Shown here piece after piece: positions 1 to 7,354 of a stretch of DNA of 8,998 nt (its first letter is position 1; every line of letters starts with the position of its first letter). The position numbers were made by a program, and so were the translations under genes. The notes below the pieces were generated by a model. That model did not search any database, was not told the DNA's origin, and worked only from the letters and a program-made list of their open reading frames with translations. Origin of the DNA: CAINEC01 sp046303115 (GTDB lineage: Bacteria; Bacteroidota; Bacteroidia; AKYH767-A; OLB10); the NCBI GenBank assembly GCA_046303115.1, contig JBKCGZ010000186.1, positions 1 to 8,998 on the forward strand, in the 5' to 3' direction.

Positions 1-1
1 T

Positions 2-925
2 ACGTCGGATGAAATTAAATCGACTATGCACAAACATTTGCAAGGAAATGAAATTGGTTTAGTAGGTTATTGGGATTTTAATCAAACTACTGGAACTACA
101 TTACCTGATTTAACAGGTAATGGTAGTGATGGTACGTTAAACGCATCGGCAGCTTATTATTCTTGGGCTCCTTCATATGCTGCAGTAGGTAATGAGGCAA
201 TGTATTTAATGAATGATGTGAATGGGGTTTGGTTTGGTAAAGATCCTTCCTTATATAACTATAGCACTACAACAAATGGATTAAATATTATTTCATCCAT
301 AGGTTCAAAGAAATTTGATTATGCTGTATATGGACATAATGATTCATCCGGAGTTTCGACTAGTTATTTACCCGCTAATGCACCGCTTGATTTTAAAAGA
401 ACATCTCGTGAATGGTTATTCAATAAGGGTGGTAACGTGAATGCTGATTTGTATTTCAATTTAAGTTATGCCGCAAATGGTGGTGATTCATTAACTAAAA
501 ATCTCCCTGTTCAAAATTACACCTTACTCGTTCGTGATTCGATGAATCAAAATTATTCGGTTGCTGGAACAGCAAGTTCGTTATTAGCGAATGGAACAAT
601 CGTGAAATTTACAGGAGTGAATCTTCAAAATAAATATTACGCAATAGGAGTGGGAAGTTCTCCACTTACATCTATACAGCAATTGAATCCAGATAATAAA
701 GATATTTTGTTATTGCCTAATCCAACTAATGGCAACTTTAATTTATACAATGTTGCTGATGCCTCAATCATGATTTTTGATGTGAATAGAAAGTTAGTGA
801 AGTCATTATACTCGAATGATATTGCAATAAATGTTTCTTCGGATGATTTGGCCAATGGACTTTATTTCGTTCAGATTATTCAATCAGGAAAAGTATCATC
901 AAAAAAATTAATGATTAATCGATAA
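2..925 (+). CDS. Secreted LamG-type protein with T9SS sorting domain, 5'-truncated
   Basis: The reading frame is open to the left edge, so the start and signal peptide lie outside the window; 307 residues are visible. The first residues (TSDEIKSTM..., then GNEIGLVGYWDFN) match the end of a LamG/concanavalin-A-like lectin domain and resemble the LamG ends in the next gene (GTEPGLVGYWKLD). The ATG at 26 is internal to that domain and is not the true start. A middle region of about 150 residues, rich in Tyr, Asn and Ser, is not recognised as a named domain; its WLFNKGGNVNADLYFNLSY stretch looks like beta-sandwich. The last 70 or so residues form a T9SS type A sorting domain: LPNPTNGNFNLY, IMIFDVNRK, then GLYFVQI and a basic KKLMINR end. 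The protein should therefore be exported by Sec, passed through the type IX system and fixed on or released from the cell surface. The next gene starts 23 bp downstream on the same strand with no terminator between, which suggests an operon. The ligand is unknown. Confidence 0.88.
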   Translation, partial: TSDEIKSTMHKHLQGNEIGLVGYWDFNQTTGTTLPDLTGNGSDGTLNASAAYYSWAPSYAAVGNEAMYLMNDVNGVWFGKDPSLYNYSTTTNGLNIISSIGSKKFDYAVYGHNDSSGVSTSYLPANAPLDFKRTSREWLFNKGGNVNADLYFNLSYAANGGDSLTKNLPVQNYTLLVRDSMNQNYSVAGTASSLLANGTIVKFTGVNLQNKYYAIGVGSSPLTSIQQLNPDNKDILLLPNPTNGNFNLYNVADASIMIFDVNRKLVKSLYSNDIAINVSSDDLANGLYFVQIIQSGKVSSKKLMINR

Positions 926-948
926 GCTAAAAACACACCAACTATACA

Positions 949-3900
949 ATGAAAAAATTTTACACCTTACTATTTGTTTTTGTTGCTTCGTTGATAAGCA
1001 CCAACACAAATGCACAGTATCACTTAAATCTTGATGGAACTAACGATTATGTTCGTGTTCCAACTTATGCATCATTGCAAGGAGCATCAGGAGTAACTGT
1101 TGAAGCATGGATTAATGCTACTGCATGGAAAACTCCGATCTATAAAGGAAGCGTTATTTGTACAGGAAATAATGTCGGACAAAATAATGGTTTCGATTTA
1201 CGCGCCGCGGAGAATGGGAAAGCAGAATTTAATTTGAGTATTGCTGGTAACTGGACAACGGCTACATCAGCGCCCATTATGCAAACAGGAACATGGTATC
1301 ATGTTGCTGGTGTATATTCTGGTGATTCCATCATGATTTACATCAACGGCGTTTTACGTGGATTAACAATCGTGAGTGGTGGAATGGTTCCTTCAACAGG
1401 AAATCTATGTATTGGTGAATCTCCAGGTTGGTTAGGTCGTTCATTCAACGGAAGAATTGATGAAGTTCGTTTTTGGAATTACGGAAGAACACAATCACAA
1501 ATTACTTCAACCATCTGTTCATCATTAACAGGAACTGAACCTGGTTTAGTTGGATATTGGAAATTAGATGCAACAAATGGAACGACAACAGCTATTAACT
1601 CTGTGGCTGGTGGAAACAATGGAATTTTAATTAATACTACGCTTGCGTCTGTGTGGCAAGGTGGTGACTATACATGTACGCTGAGTAGTCCTGATGTAGG
1701 TGTGAGTGCTATCGCAGGACCAGCATCCAATTTCAATTTAACGAATGCAGAGCAAATTAGTGTGGTGGTTAGTAATTACTCAACTAATCCATTAACAGGG
1801 TTTCCAGTTAGTTATAAAATTGGAAGTAATCCAACTGTAACAGAAACAATGAATGGAGTGGTCCCTCCGTTTGGAACATACACTTATACCTTCTCTCAAA
1901 CAGCGGATTTATCCGTTTATCAAAACTATAACGTAAAGGCCTATACGAGCTTGTCAGGAGACGTAGTAGCTACGAATGATACTATTAATAAAGTCATAAG
2001 TAATTTTGCGACAGGAACTAACTTTGGTGTGAACTTCGATGGATTAGATGATAAGATTATCATTAACAATGCTCCTCAACTAAATCCAACTTCAGCAATT
2101 ACGGTTGAAACTTGGATTAATGCTTCTGCATGGAAGAATAGTATTTCTGATGGATCTATCATTGCGAAAGATATCAATGCTCCTAACAGAGGTTATATTT
2201 TACGTTGTGGAAATAACGGAAGCGTTGAATTCATGATCTCTGATAATGGTACATGGAAGTCGGCTTCATCGCCATCTATTTTGTTAACGAATCGCTGGTA
2301 TCATATAGCTGGTGTGTATGATGGTAGCAATGTAATGTTATACGTGAACGGAGAGAAAGTAGCTTATACTCCTGCATTTTCTTTTTCACCATCTCCAACT
2401 AATTTATACGTTGGAGAAAGTCCTACCTATAGTGGCAGAACATTCGCTGGTACAATCGACGAAGTGCGCATCTGGAATATTGCTAAATCGACAACAGATA
2501 TTCAATCGAACATGACAACTTCATATTCAGGTAATGAACCTGGATTAGTTGCTTATTATAAATTAGATGAGGGGTTAGGCAATGCCGTTATAAATGACCA
2601 AACTGCAAATGCTAATTCAGGGACATTAACAAGTTTTGTTTTAGGAAATGCATGGGTTAGTGGGTATGAATTAATTCAAAATGATGTTACTGTTTTAGGA
2701 TTAGATGCTCCTAATAATTTAACAGCATTCACAGGTGCATCGCGTATAAAAGTAAAAGTGAAAAATACAGGGTTTAATTCAGTGTCAAATATTCCTGTTT
2801 CTTATCGTGTGAATAATGGAACAGCGGTGAACGATACTATTTACACAACACTTCAGCCGAATCAGGTATACACTGCTTTGTTTAATAAAGTAGAAGATTT
2901 ATCCGCATTAACAACATCAACAATATCTGCTCGTGCTTCATTAGGAAACGATAATGACTATCGAAATGATTCATCTTACATTTCATTAACTAAGCCAAGT
3001 ACAAGCAATACTATTGTTGCATTTAACAATCTTCAACATGACTTTGCGGCGAATGGACAAACACGTTTTGCAGATGTGATTTTTCCTGAAGGACCAGAAC
3101 AATGGAGTCAGATAATCATGCATGTATCTGTTGCTTGTCCAACAACTGGTTGTGACCCTTGGGATCAGGCTGGTAAAATCTCAATTTTCAAAAACGGACA
3201 AGAATATGAATTAGGAAGATTTATTACTCCTTACGGAATGGCATGCGGTCCTTGGGATATCGATGTAACTGACTTTAAAACATTGTTGGTTGGGAAGCAA
3301 AAGTTGCAATCGTTCATACAAGTATGGGGTGCTTCAGGTTGGTTATTAAGAGTAACATTTGAATTTATTGGAGGAACAAATCCTTATCCTTTCCAAAAGA
3401 TCACTCCGCTTTGGAATACCGATTATCATATTTACGGTGATCCAAATATTCCTTATACATTACCAAACTTCAATATTCCATTTGAAGCAAAAACAAAAAC
3501 TTCTAATTTAAGAATGACAATAACTGGTCACGGCCAGGGTAATACAAGTAATGCTGCTGAATTTTATAATGCTACACATAGTGTGAAGGTAAATGGTTCA
3601 ACTGCATTTAGTCATAATGTATGGAAGAACAATTGCGGTCAAAACTCCTGTGCGAATCAAAGCGGAACATGGACGCTTTCAAGAGCTGGCTGGTGTCCTG
3701 GACAAGGAGTAACTCCAATCGAGAACAATCTAACGGGTAGCATTACCCCAGGAACGACTTCTTCTATTGGTTACACACTTCAAACCTATACAAATGCATT
3801 GAACACAGGATATAATGGCGGTAGTCACACAGAGCCTTATTTTAGAATTCATGCGTATGTTGTTGAAAGTAGCGACTCAGCTCAAAACTTCTCTGATTAT

Positions 3901-4491
3901 ATCAATGCAACAGCTGCAAGAATTACTGCACCATCATTTGCTTCTCAGTTGTCAGCTAATGAACTGGTAAAAGTGATGATTAAGAATACAGGGTCAATTG
4001 ATTTAGTTCAACCAGAAGTAAGTTGTTTTGTAAATGGTAATTTGATTGTTACCGATACTATTAATACTACAATATTAGCAGGCGATAGTTTAGAATTTAC
4101 ATTTAGTCAGACAGCTGATTTATCTATTGTAAATGACTATACTATTCATGCTTTAGTAACTAAGACAGGTGATGCAAATGCTTCGGATGATATTGCTACA
4201 AAGCGTATATTCCAGATTACTGGTATAGATGAGATGAATAAGTCGATAAATATTTCAGTAATTCCAAATCCTAATAATGGATCATTTACTTTAAAAGCAG
4301 AAGATGCAATCGGAAAAGTGAATGTAACGGTGGTGGACATCCATGGAAAAGAAGTGTATTCATCTAATGAAACAAATACATCATCTGTTTATCAAACGCA
4401 AATAAACTTGATCAATGTTGCAAAGCAAATGTACTTTGTGAAAGTAAAGACAGAGAAAGGTATTTCAATTCAAAAAGTAAGCGTGCAATAA
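949..4491 (+). CDS. T9SS-secreted PNGase F-like glycoamidase with LamG and CARDB-like modules
   Basis: The protein has 1180 residues. A Sec signal peptide covers 1-22 (MKK, hydrophobic core, cleavage at NTNA/Q). Domains in order: LamG 23-212; CARDB-like Ig fold 247-352; LamG 358-545; CARDB-like 574-683; PNGase F N-domain about 688-809; PNGase F C-domain about 812-975; CARDB-like 985-1092; T9SS type A sorting domain 1101-1180 (VIPNPNNGSF...). PNGase F hydrolyses the Asn-GlcNAc amide bond, freeing N-glycans from glycoproteins. Compared from memory with Elizabethkingia PNGase F, the primary catalytic Asp60 is kept as Asp739 (CDPWD), Glu206 as Glu871 and Arg248 as Arg912. Trp59, Trp120 and Trp251 are Trp738, Trp793 and Trp915, and the first disulfide is Cys730/Cys735. 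Differences are Glu118 to Gln791, Arg61 to Gln740, Trp191 to His861, Trp207 to Phe872, and loss of the Cys204/Cys208 pair. The fold assignment is strong; activity and substrate are inferred. The LamG modules probably tether the enzyme to glycans or matrix. The stop codon overlaps the next start. Confidence 0.9.
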   Translation: MKKFYTLLFVFVASLISTNTNAQYHLNLDGTNDYVRVPTYASLQGASGVTVEAWINATAWKTPIYKGSVICTGNNVGQNNGFDLRAAENGKAEFNLSIAGNWTTATSAPIMQTGTWYHVAGVYSGDSIMIYINGVLRGLTIVSGGMVPSTGNLCIGESPGWLGRSFNGRIDEVRFWNYGRTQSQITSTICSSLTGTEPGLVGYWKLDATNGTTTAINSVAGGNNGILINTTLASVWQGGDYTCTLSSPDVGVSAIAGPASNFNLTNAEQISVVVSNYSTNPLTGFPVSYKIGSNPTVTETMNGVVPPFGTYTYTFSQTADLSVYQNYNVKAYTSLSGDVVATNDTINKVISNFATGTNFGVNFDGLDDKIIINNAPQLNPTSAITVETWINASAWKNSISDGSIIAKDINAPNRGYILRCGNNGSVEFMISDNGTWKSASSPSILLTNRWYHIAGVYDGSNVMLYVNGEKVAYTPAFSFSPSPTNLYVGESPTYSGRTFAGTIDEVRIWNIAKSTTDIQSNMTTSYSGNEPGLVAYYKLDEGLGNAVINDQTANANSGTLTSFVLGNAWVSGYELIQNDVTVLGLDAPNNLTAFTGASRIKVKVKNTGFNSVSNIPVSYRVNNGTAVNDTIYTTLQPNQVYTALFNKVEDLSALTTSTISARASLGNDNDYRNDSSYISLTKPSTSNTIVAFNNLQHDFAANGQTRFADVIFPEGPEQWSQIIMHVSVACPTTGCDPWDQAGKISIFKNGQEYELGRFITPYGMACGPWDIDVTDFKTLLVGKQKLQSFIQVWGASGWLLRVTFEFIGGTNPYPFQKITPLWNTDYHIYGDPNIPYTLPNFNIPFEAKTKTSNLRMTITGHGQGNTSNAAEFYNATHSVKVNGSTAFSHNVWKNNCGQNSCANQSGTWTLSRAGWCPGQGVTPIENNLTGSITPGTTSSIGYTLQTYTNALNTGYNGGSHTEPYFRIHAYVVESSDSAQNFSDYINATAARITAPSFASQLSANELVKVMIKNTGSIDLVQPEVSCFVNGNLIVTDTINTTILAGDSLEFTFSQTADLSIVNDYTIHALVTKTGDANASDDIATKRIFQITGIDEMNKSINISVIPNPNNGSFTLKAEDAIGKVNVTVVDIHGKEVYSSNETNTSSVYQTQINLINVAKQMYFVKVKTEKGISIQKVSVQ
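1018..2998 (+). repeat. Two tandem LamG + CARDB-like modules inside the PNGase F-like gene
   Basis: The coding sequence contains a diverged duplication of a unit of about 330 residues, roughly 1018-2010 and 2011-2998. Both copies share the order LDG/FDG..D, TVEAWINATAW / TVETWINASAW, WYHVAGVY / WYHIAGVY, IGESP / VGESP, IDEVRFWN / IDEVRIWN, then EPGLVGYWKLD / EPGLVAYYKLD, followed by an Ig-like domain. A third CARDB-like copy (about 3901-4224) has no LamG partner but shares the exact string TFSQTADLS with the first. The similarity is at protein level; the DNA has diverged, so this is an old duplication and not a recent recombination product. Confidence 0.75.
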
Positions 4492-5315
4492 TGACATTAA
4501 GAGAAAAGTTTCTTGAAGATGGATTTATCATTCTGCCTGACTTCAATACAAACGAAGCATGTGATGCATTAATGGCTCGCGCTGAGAAATTATCTCGCGA
4601 GTTTGATTATAAAGGACATGCTTCCATTTTTCAAACTTCTGAGCAAACAAAAACAAGTGATGAGTATTTTTTAAATTCAGGAGGAAATATTTCATTCTTC
4701 TTTGAAAAAGATGCCTTCGATGAAAATGGCGAATTGAGAAATGATGTATTTCACTCTTTGAATAAAATCGGACATGCGATGCATGATTTAGATGAGGTCT
4801 TTAATGATTTTACGCGTTCGCCTCAAATGAAAAAGTTGGCTGCTGATTTAGAATTGGAAGATTGGTTAGTCATCCAAAGTATGTATATTTTCAAGCATGC
4901 AAAAATAGGAGGAGTAGTTGATGTGCATCAAGATGCGAGTTTCTTGTATACAGAACCTACATCTTGCATTGGATTTTGGTATGCTTTAGAAGATGCTACT
5001 ATTGAAAATGGATGTATGTGGGCAATGCCCGGAGGACATAAAACATCGTTGCGTTCTTGGTTTAAACGAAAGGAGGGAGGTGGCACTGAAATGGAAATAT
5101 TAGATGAGTCACCAATAAGTTTGGAAGGCATGATTCCATTGGAAGTGAAAAAGGGGACATGTATCGTGTTAGATGGCTATTTACCTCATTACAGTAAGCC
5201 AAATTCAAGTGGTAAGTCTAGGCATGCTTATGCAATACATACAATTGATAAAAAGGCTTATTATCCTGAAAGTAATTGGTTACAACGGGAAATGTCAAAC
5301 GTAAAAGGCTTTTGA
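4491..5315 (+). CDS. Phytanoyl-CoA dioxygenase (PhyH) family Fe(II)/2-oxoglutarate oxygenase
   Basis: The protein has 274 residues and no signal peptide or membrane segment, so it should be cytoplasmic. PhyH-family enzymes use Fe(II), O2 and 2-oxoglutarate to hydroxylate small molecules. The iron triad is visible as His146-x-Asp148 (VHQDASFLYTEP) and His233 (LPHYSKPN), with Arg244 (SRHAY) eleven residues on as the expected 2-oxoglutarate carboxylate ligand. The stretches HQDASFLYTEP, ALEDATIENGCMW, PGGH and ESNWLQ resemble the animal PHYHD1 group more than classical phytanoyl-CoA hydroxylase, and the length fits. All cofactor residues are intact, so the enzyme should be active; its substrate cannot be read from the sequence. 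The ATG shares its A with the stop codon of the preceding gene (TAATG) and no separate ribosome site is evident, so translation is probably coupled to the PNGase F-like gene. An alternative is that the overlap only reflects genome compaction. Confidence 0.9.
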   Translation: MTLREKFLEDGFIILPDFNTNEACDALMARAEKLSREFDYKGHASIFQTSEQTKTSDEYFLNSGGNISFFFEKDAFDENGELRNDVFHSLNKIGHAMHDLDEVFNDFTRSPQMKKLAADLELEDWLVIQSMYIFKHAKIGGVVDVHQDASFLYTEPTSCIGFWYALEDATIENGCMWAMPGGHKTSLRSWFKRKEGGGTEMEILDESPISLEGMIPLEVKKGTCIVLDGYLPHYSKPNSSGKSRHAYAIHTIDKKAYYPESNWLQREMSNVKGF

Positions 5316-5329
5316 ACTAAGTCTTAAGT

Positions 5330-5356
5330 TTTGATATTTGAGATTTTATATATTTG
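5330..5356 (+). promoter_or_regulatory. Putative Bacteroidota-type promoter of the lipoprotein gene
   Basis: A perfect TAnnTTTG -7 box (TATATTTG) lies at 5349-5356, with a TTTG at 5330-5333 as a possible -33 element. The 15-bp spacer is shorter than the usual 19-21, so the -33 assignment is weak. The box sits 23 bp before the ATG at 5380, leaving a short leader. It is an argument for starting the gene at 5380 and not at the upstream TTG at 5338. Confidence 0.45.
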
Positions 5357-5379
5357 CCCCTGATTATTTAAATGCTCGC

Positions 5380-6330
5380 ATGTTAAAAATATTCAAGTGC
5401 TCGTTATTTTATGTTTTTATTTCTTGCATTATTGTTTCTTGTCAGCCAAATGGCAAAGGCAAACAAGATAAGGATAGCAAGCAAGCTACAGTCGCTGATG
5501 CTACAGCCAAAAATATTAAGCCAATTGATAATAGTGCAGATACTGATTCAATTAAATACAGAAAGGATTTACTTGCTTTCTTAATGCATCCAAATGTATT
5601 ACCAGACTCATTAATTAAACCGATAGATACTATTGGAATACCAGGACTTGACCTTGAAAAATACCAGGGGAAATCTAAGAGTAAAAAGAAAAAATTGAAA
5701 GTAAATTTCAAAAATGGAATTTTCTTAATCGCGAAAACGGGTAAAGGGCTAACATTTAAAAATGTTAATGGTGCTCGTAAAAAGCCAGGTAAGCAGTTTA
5801 AGTTTTGCGCCTACGATAATTTATACAATACATTGTATATGGCTGAGATCCGTAAGGATTCTAATTTTACCGTATTTGGTGTTTGCTTAAATACAGGTGA
5901 TATATTCGATTTATGGGTAAATGACACGCTTACTGCGAACGAAAAACAATATGCATATTCATTTTCACCAAACTACAGATGGCTTTTAAAAACTGCAGTA
6001 AATGATGGTTTTTATAGTTGTTTGTTGTTGGATGTTTCTACCGGAAATGAAATGATGTTTATTGAAAACAGTTCATCTAAATATACGCATTTTACAATTC
6101 AACCAAATTGGTTTAATAACACCGATTTTTCTTTTGTTGAGTTAAATTTAGAATTTGAAGGAGCTATTTATAATAAAGATTACGGTGCCTATTTAGCGGC
6201 TTTGAAGAAGAAAAACTTCGAACCATTCAAAGTTAAAAATCTACCACTTAAGGGTACAAAATTCGAATATAGAATTAAGCCAGGCTATACTTCTACTGAA
6301 CTTTTGAAAAAATCGCAGGTGTCGTTGTAA
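5380..6330 (+). CDS. Lipoprotein of unknown function
   Basis: From the ATG at 5380 the product has 316 residues and begins with a lipoprotein signal: basic MLKIFK, a hydrophobic stretch, and a lipobox IVSC with the lipidated Cys at residue 21. An in-frame TTG at 5338 would add 14 residues before the signal and overlap the likely promoter, so it is rejected. The mature protein opens with a Lys/Asp-rich linker (about 22-60), has a strongly basic patch at 98-107 (KSKSKKKKLK), and then about 200 residues of alternating aromatic and polar segments that look all-beta (for example YAYSFSPNYRWLLKTAV, FYSCLLLDVSTGNEMMF). I recognise no domain family; the SPNYRWLL...LLLDVSTGNE pattern is faintly like one blade of a WD40/TolB-type propeller, but there are too few repeats to claim it. 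It is likely anchored in the inner or outer membrane facing the periplasm. Its own promoter and the gap after the PhyH gene suggest it is not part of that operon. Confidence 0.8.
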   Translation: MLKIFKCSLFYVFISCIIVSCQPNGKGKQDKDSKQATVADATAKNIKPIDNSADTDSIKYRKDLLAFLMHPNVLPDSLIKPIDTIGIPGLDLEKYQGKSKSKKKKLKVNFKNGIFLIAKTGKGLTFKNVNGARKKPGKQFKFCAYDNLYNTLYMAEIRKDSNFTVFGVCLNTGDIFDLWVNDTLTANEKQYAYSFSPNYRWLLKTAVNDGFYSCLLLDVSTGNEMMFIENSSSKYTHFTIQPNWFNNTDFSFVELNLEFEGAIYNKDYGAYLAALKKKNFEPFKVKNLPLKGTKFEYRIKPGYTSTELLKKSQVSL

Positions 6331-6380
6331 TTTACAATTGCTTGTTAGAAATTCTGCATTCTATTGATTTATTTTTTTCG

Positions 6381-6408
6381 TTTTTGATGTAATTTTAAGC
6401 ATCAAAAA
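6381..6408 (+). promoter_or_regulatory. Perfect 9-bp inverted repeat overlapping a possible promoter/leader of the FISUMP gene
   Basis: TTTTTGATG (6381-6389) and CATCAAAAA (6400-6408) are exact reverse complements around a 10-nt spacer, TAATTTTAAG. The repeat ends 6 bp before the ATG at 6415. The spacer contains TAATTTTA, one mismatch from the TAnnTTTG -7 box, with a TTG at 6364-6366 as a loose -33 candidate. The layout fits an operator straddling the -7 box, or an RNA hairpin next to the start codon. It is not a good terminator because the T-run is on the 5' side and no U-tract follows the hairpin. Confidence 0.4.
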
Positions 6409-6414
6409 TAATTT

Positions 6415-7173
6415 ATGAGATTAAAATTACATTTAGCATTTTCAACAGTATTTGCGTTGTGTTGTTCAATATATTCTGCAAGCGCACAAACCGTAAATAC
6501 AAATATATCTGAATCAGTTCCTGAAACTGTTATAGATATTGATGGTAACACTTACCATACTGTTGTGATTGGTGATCAGGTTTGGATGCAAGAAAATCTT
6601 AGGACTAGAAAATATAGAAATGGAAAGTTGATTGCAAAAAACCTTACCAATGCACAATGGGGATTAAACAAAACAGGGGCATGTGCGGTATATGATAATG
6701 ACTCTATAAAAGAAAATGCCTTTGGTTTATTGTATAATTGGTATGCAGTGGCTAATCCAGCAGGATTATGTCCTGTGGGTTGGCATGTTTCTAAAGATAA
6801 GGAGTGGAATCAAATGGTTAAGTATTTAGATGACTATGCTGATACAACTGAATTAAAGCGTGTGCAAAGTGAAGTAGCAGGTGGACAATTGAAAGAAATT
6901 GGAATCACACATTGGGCTAGTCCTAATACAGGAGCCACTGGCACAGCTAACTTTTTAGGGTTCTCAGGAGGTAATAAAAGCGTCGACGGTAAGTGTAATG
7001 ATGTTGGTGCTTACGGATATTGGTGGACATCCACAGCATCATCTAATGCCGAAGCATACGGTAGATTATTAAGTTATTTTAATAGTAATATCGATCGATT
7101 TAAAACATCGAAGAATCTTGGTTTTTCTGTTCGATGTGTAAGGAATCTTAAATGTGTAAAAAAGAGGAATTGA
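6415..7173 (+). CDS. Secreted FISUMP (Fibrobacter succinogenes major paralogous) domain protein
   Basis: The 252-residue product has a Sec signal peptide at 1-24 (cleavage SASA/Q) and one FISUMP domain spanning about 37-245. The family hallmarks are all present: DIDGNTYHTVVIGDQVWMQENL at 41-62, LLYNWYAV at 105-112, LCPVGWHVSKDKEW at 118-131, GGQLKE at 156-161, HWASPNTGAT at 166-175, FLGFSGG at 180-186, YWWTST at 202-207, and GFSVRCVRN at 236-244. The family is common in secreted and surface proteins of Bacteroidota and Fibrobacteres, often in many paralogues; its molecular role is unsettled, with a lectin-like or adhesive role often assumed. There is no T9SS tail and no lipobox, so the protein is probably periplasmic or released by another route. 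The gene is monocistronic: an inverted repeat precedes it and a strong terminator lies 21 bp after its stop codon. Confidence 0.88.
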   Translation: MRLKLHLAFSTVFALCCSIYSASAQTVNTNISESVPETVIDIDGNTYHTVVIGDQVWMQENLRTRKYRNGKLIAKNLTNAQWGLNKTGACAVYDNDSIKENAFGLLYNWYAVANPAGLCPVGWHVSKDKEWNQMVKYLDDYADTTELKRVQSEVAGGQLKEIGITHWASPNTGATGTANFLGFSGGNKSVDGKCNDVGAYGYWWTSTASSNAEAYGRLLSYFNSNIDRFKTSKNLGFSVRCVRNLKCVKKRN

Positions 7174-7194
7174 TACTTTTTAAATTATAAATAG

Positions 7195-7220
7195 AAGGGA
7201 GGTTTTAGCCTCCCTTTTTT
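7195..7220 (+). terminator. Strong intrinsic terminator after the FISUMP gene
   Basis: AAGGGAGG (7195-7202) pairs perfectly with CCTCCCTT (7209-7216) around the loop TTTTAG, and six T residues occupy 7215-7220. The GC-rich six-pair core stands out in this AT-rich sequence. It separates the FISUMP transcript from the ORF6N gene downstream. Confidence 0.92.
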
Positions 7221-7267
7221 ATTAAATTCAATATTAAACGACATTAAATATTTACAAACGTTTATTC

Positions 7268-7299
7268 TTCGATATTTGATAATTAGTATATTAATTTTG
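7268..7299 (+). promoter_or_regulatory. Putative promoter of the ORF6N gene
   Basis: A perfect TAnnTTTG box (TAATTTTG) lies at 7292-7299. TTCG at 7268-7271 is one mismatch from the TTTG -33 element, with a 20-bp spacer, which is the usual distance in Bacteroidota. The implied leader before the ATG at 7355 is about 45-50 nt, very A-rich just before the start and without a Shine-Dalgarno sequence. A 12-bp A/T palindrome (7306-7317) falls near the expected transcription start. Confidence 0.55.
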
Positions 7300-7354
7300 C
7301 GTTCGATTTTTAAAAATTGTTTTAAATAGTAAATAACTAAAAAATTAGAACAAA

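Noticed and set aside
5316..5348. Terminator after the PhyH gene
   Set aside because: Only very short A/T pairings around CTTAAG are possible and no convincing GC-containing stem with a T-tract is present.
5338..5379. Upstream TTG start giving 14 more residues on the lipoprotein gene
   Set aside because: It would place extra polar and acidic residues before a textbook lipoprotein signal, and a TAnnTTTG box lies inside this stretch; the ATG at 5380 fits better.
7306..7317. A/T-only 12-bp palindrome near the ORF6N transcription start
   Set aside because: Palindromes made only of A and T arise easily in DNA of this composition; there is no independent support for a function.
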